DNA from: Hemicentrotus pulcherrimus
Lineage: Eukaryota; Echinodermata; Echinoidea; Camarodonta; Strongylocentrotidae
Length of the DNA stretch: 64,000 nucleotides
NCBI GenBank assembly: GCA_003118195.1
Contig: BEXV01000757.1
Coordinates: 49,110-113,109, forward strand
Direction: 5' to 3'
Positions 60,526 through 64,000 of the stretch are shown piece after piece; positions within the stretch are counted from its first letter, which is position 1; the number at the start of each line of letters is the position of its first letter. The position numbers and the translations under genes were made by a program. Below the pieces are notes generated by a model that did not search any database, was not told where the DNA came from, and was given only the letters and a program-made list of their open reading frames with translations.

Positions 60526-63500
60526 GAATCTTTCTTAATCTGGTCGTAGTTGGATCATACGTGTGGTGTAGGCCTGAATAATGAATACACGATCCTCTAG
60601 TTTTACATGTATAGCATTATATGTTATCACCTCATACTTGTAGCTTGTACAGATAAATTGGTGTAGAATTCAGGATATATATTTTTCAAGATACAAGAGG
60701 TTAAAGTTCATTTTATCAACTTGTAAACAGCTGAATGTTGATACTAGTATTTGCTCTAAATGTATATCATTTTCAAATGACAGTATAAAGATGAGAAAAG
60801 TTGATTTCAGTATCTAGCAATGTTTTAAAAAAAAAAAATAATGACTGCCAATTCACAAAAAAAAAGTAGTTACTTTAATTTTTTATATCATTAAGAAGAA
60901 TAGTATTATTCAGTTAAATCTAATTTGCGAGCGATTAAGTCAATAAATGCAATTCAAATTTCATAAAGTCACTTTTTTTTTTCTCCATTGGAAATGAGCC
61001 ATGTCAGATAAATATTTGATATGTATCTTGTGCATTAAAAGGCAACAGCAAGGCACTGATAGCTGCTTGTACTTGGTGCAGATGGTATAATAACAATGTA
61101 ATGCAAGATAAATCAGAAAATATATTATTTTACTTGAGATGAGCCATGCTAATGCAGAAAATATACGACAAGCAATTATGGCCAAAAATGTAAATCTGTG
61201 TAAATTTGGTTTATCAAATTGGCAACAAAGGTTGTGTAAAAGGGAGTTTTATAAACAGTCAAATCTTTCATTTTTTGTGTGTTTAAATATTTACATCTGG
61301 AGGTAACTCTGTACATTGCTCAAAATATCATACATTTTTAACCAAGAATGTTTGCTCATAATCTAGTTTCTTAGCAATCATGGCATATCTATGACATTAT
61401 AAGTACATATGTATGAAAGGTTATGAGGAGTTGTTGTTTGAAAACTTGTTTCTGTGGACTGTACGACATAGGCTCAACAACAATTGCTCATAGGTCAATT
61501 TCTAACTCTGGTCAAATTCCTGCCTTCAACCGTTGATCCAACATAAGACCTAACCATAATGCTAAACCTAAACTCAATCTGATTCCCATTTCAAACCAAA
61601 GAACTATTCCTATACCTTTGATTTAATAAAATCTGGAGCTAATATTAGGCCTAAAATAAAAAGATGTGGTATTTCCCTCTGCGACCGACCCAAAAATCTT
61701 GAAATCTACGGTCTGTTTTTTTTTTATTACCGTTTTTTTTTTTAGAGAGAAAAATAATATTAAAGCAAAACTGAGAAATATCAACCAACAGATGCATGTT
61801 TTGACACCTAAACAACAATACAACATCTTTTTTTTTTAGGCCCTATTGTGAGAAAGAATGTGGAGTCATATTACAGAGCCAAATGCATAACTATTATTTG
61901 CTTTTCTTGTTCGGCTACACTTCCATAATATATTTGGGTTGTTTCTTGTATTTTCTTGCTGTGAATATAGTTTGATACAACTCATTTCATTCATATCACT
62001 TACAGTGCATTTATTTCAAAAATTTATCCATTTATGATTCATTTGAAGAAGTTATATTTCTGTGTACAAAGCTATATTGATTATTATTGCTGTACCTATG
62101 TTTCTGTGTGTAGCTTTTCCATCCCTCTATGTGCTTGTTTTGTTGAATAATGTCATTGCCTGTATATCATTTCCCCCTGACATTTTGAAGATTCCCTTGA
62201 GTGTTGAGATAAATGGAAGAGGTTTCTAACATTGCTCATGAGTAATGGTAACAATTCAATTTTAGAAATGGATATTTTGAAAATGAGATGTTTTACTAAA
62301 TAATATACAAGTTGTGATATTCATAATGGGAAGGAGATTGAGAAGAGGAATTTATATCAATTTGATGTATCCATTTCTATTTTCCCCGGTACACATTTCT
62401 GAGTACTGTGCATGTGACCTTTAGGAAAACTGGGCCGATATCTTTTTTCAGTTTTCAGTTCAGTTTCAAGTTTTATTTCTGCATTTTCCATAAACAATAA
62501 CAAAAATAACAATGAATACATTTTAGCAATATAATGATAAGTAATACAAGTAGTAATTAACAAATAAATAAATATAAATAATCAATAGTACAATTAATCG
62601 TATTTGAAAAGAAGGAAAAGGGGGAGAGTGCAGAAAACTGGGCCAATATCTTAACATTTTGGTGAATCAAAAACCCCACAGTATACACCAATACTGCTAT
62701 ATGATAACCTGCTGTATGATCAGCCATTTCCAATCAATTTCAAACAGTTTCTTTCACAGTCCAATTGTTTGACCAAAACCCTACTTTATCTTTTGAAGAA
62801 AAAGTCCTGGAAAATCATCAAAGAAGAGCTAGAATGCTTTTTAAAAACTGTGAGCAACTTTCTTGCATCTTATATCAAGGTATATTTAAAGAATTGATCT
62901 TCATCATTTTCCGTGAATGTTAAAAAGAGAATATCACTGTAGAAAATGTTCACTTACGGTATGTGTGTAGTTTTGATTAGATTTAATTAAGATGATTATT
63001 TCAATGCAGGCATTGTAATCAGAGTATTGTTTAATTGTTTGTCCCATGCCCACCTTACGATTTATTAATTTAGCAAGAATGAAATCTAAATAGCAGAAAG
63101 TATTTTGAATTTGAAATGAAAATAAATTTAGTGCTTATAAATTATGATCAGAGGAAATCGGACTCTTCAATTACCCGTTCAAGACAAATTTTGTTTAAAA
63201 TATAAGACCAAGGCAAAAGGATTAACATGTATTCCAGACTTTCAAAAGGTTCCCCGTCTTAGTTTTTAATATTTAATTGATGCACAGTATGTTCTGAAAG
63301 TGATTTCATTATCAGTGCATACCATTTTACTAACTTATAGTTGATATCTTGAATACAATCATGTGACTACTGTTGTTTTCAATCTATTATTTTGTTATTT
63401 CTGAAGCTGTAAAGTATATAATTGTGTAGTTATCAAAAAATTTTAATTTTGTAATTTAGCTGGTCTCAAGATCTGGACGTCTAACAAATTTGGAGCTGGG

Positions 63501-64000
63501 TTATATAAAAGTCAGTTCTGTACCAAAATTTGCTGTACAAAGAAAAGAGCACACACCATTTATACATGTGTCAGTTGTATTTACAGACACATGAAATAGC
63601 TGTTGTATAAAAAAAAAATGCAAGATACAAAGTTATATCATTGTATGAAAATGATAATAAATAAGCCTTGTTCTGTGCCTGTGAAAAGGAATATTTGTGC
63701 ATTTTGCTTGTTTATCATTATTTTCATTGGTTTTATTTCTCCTCTTAGCTGTTTTCCCATTATCACTTATCTGTTCATATCCATTCATTCTTTTTTTCCT
63801 TGTTGGAAATTATATTTAGGTAAATTTAAGCAATATCCATTGTTAGTTCTGAAGGGTAAGGTTTTCAGGGTGCTTTGACACTTTTAATGGGGATGGGATA
63901 TTGGGACGAATTTTGCCAACAGATTTGTGAAAGATTTACCTCCTACAAGAAAAGCTATGGGTTCTCACACTTCCAATTTGGCTCAAAGCATACCAATCAA
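60526..64000. other. 3' flank, no second gene seen
   Basis: Contains a TIR element (61645-61842) and at 62450-62620 a retroelement-like tail (TTTCAAGTTTTATTTCTGCA, then many ACAAA/AATAA runs). A block near 62640-62790 vaguely recalls the right part of the GTTGAGTTCTGG family. No exon of another gene is supported to the window end. Confidence 0.5.
61645..61842. mobile_element. TIR element, AAAATAAAAA..TTGTTGTAT family, short copy
   Basis: TTAGGCCTAAAATAAAAAGA and GCGACCGACCCAAAAATCTT on the left face CACCTAAACAACAATACAAC and TTTTTTTTAGGCC on the right. About 198 bp, against about 800 bp in the 28682-29484 copy, which carries extra insertions. Confidence 0.7.

Overview
This window is animal nuclear DNA. 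It has AT-rich introns, GT-AG splice sites, dense short inverted-repeat transposons, microsatellites and three assembly gaps (1-629, 36603-36866, 52496-53188). The one gene I can support is the sorting nexin 27 (SNX27) orthologue on the + strand, a retromer cargo adaptor with PDZ, PX and FERM-like domains. Moderate divergence from vertebrate SNX27, the many ACATGT/TACATGTA motifs, and palindromic elements ending in forms such as GTTTCACAA or GGGCCC...TTGCATAAAACTTA suggest a marine deuterostome, most likely an echinoderm such as a sea urchin. That assignment is inference.

Layout. From 630 to 22096 there is no convincing exon; this is probably SNX27 intron 1, because the first exon seen begins inside the PDZ domain. 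Eleven exons follow: 22097-22328 (end of PDZ plus linker), 25525-25717 (PX), 38662-38744 (end of PX), then 48601-48711, 49575-49653, 51260-51426, 55851-55943, 56250-56399, 57000-57128, 57763-57981 (FERM-like module and acidic tail) and 58585-58635 (last residues and stop). All splice phases agree across every junction and give about 501 residues. AATAAA signals follow at 58928 and 59082. The longest introns (12.9 and 9.9 kb) flank the small 83-bp exon. The 52496-53188 gap lies in an intron and removes no expected coding sequence.

The rest is introns and flanks filled with repeats: a non-autonomous hAT-type element with 8-bp target duplication (26819-28171), two nearly identical 97-bp hairpin MITEs, several other TIR families, a LINE 3' fragment, long-period degenerate tandem arrays (notably 34.2-38.3 kb), and a perfect 76-bp inverted repeat downstream of the gene. 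A short hairpin beginning CCAGAAGGGC recurs at least eight times.

The most unusual observation is that two separate SNX27 coding exons, the PX exon and one FERM exon, each sit beside two decayed tandem copies of part of themselves plus adjoining intron, including splice-site sequence. I found no prokaryotic-type system, no CRISPR array, and no second protein-coding gene I could defend.
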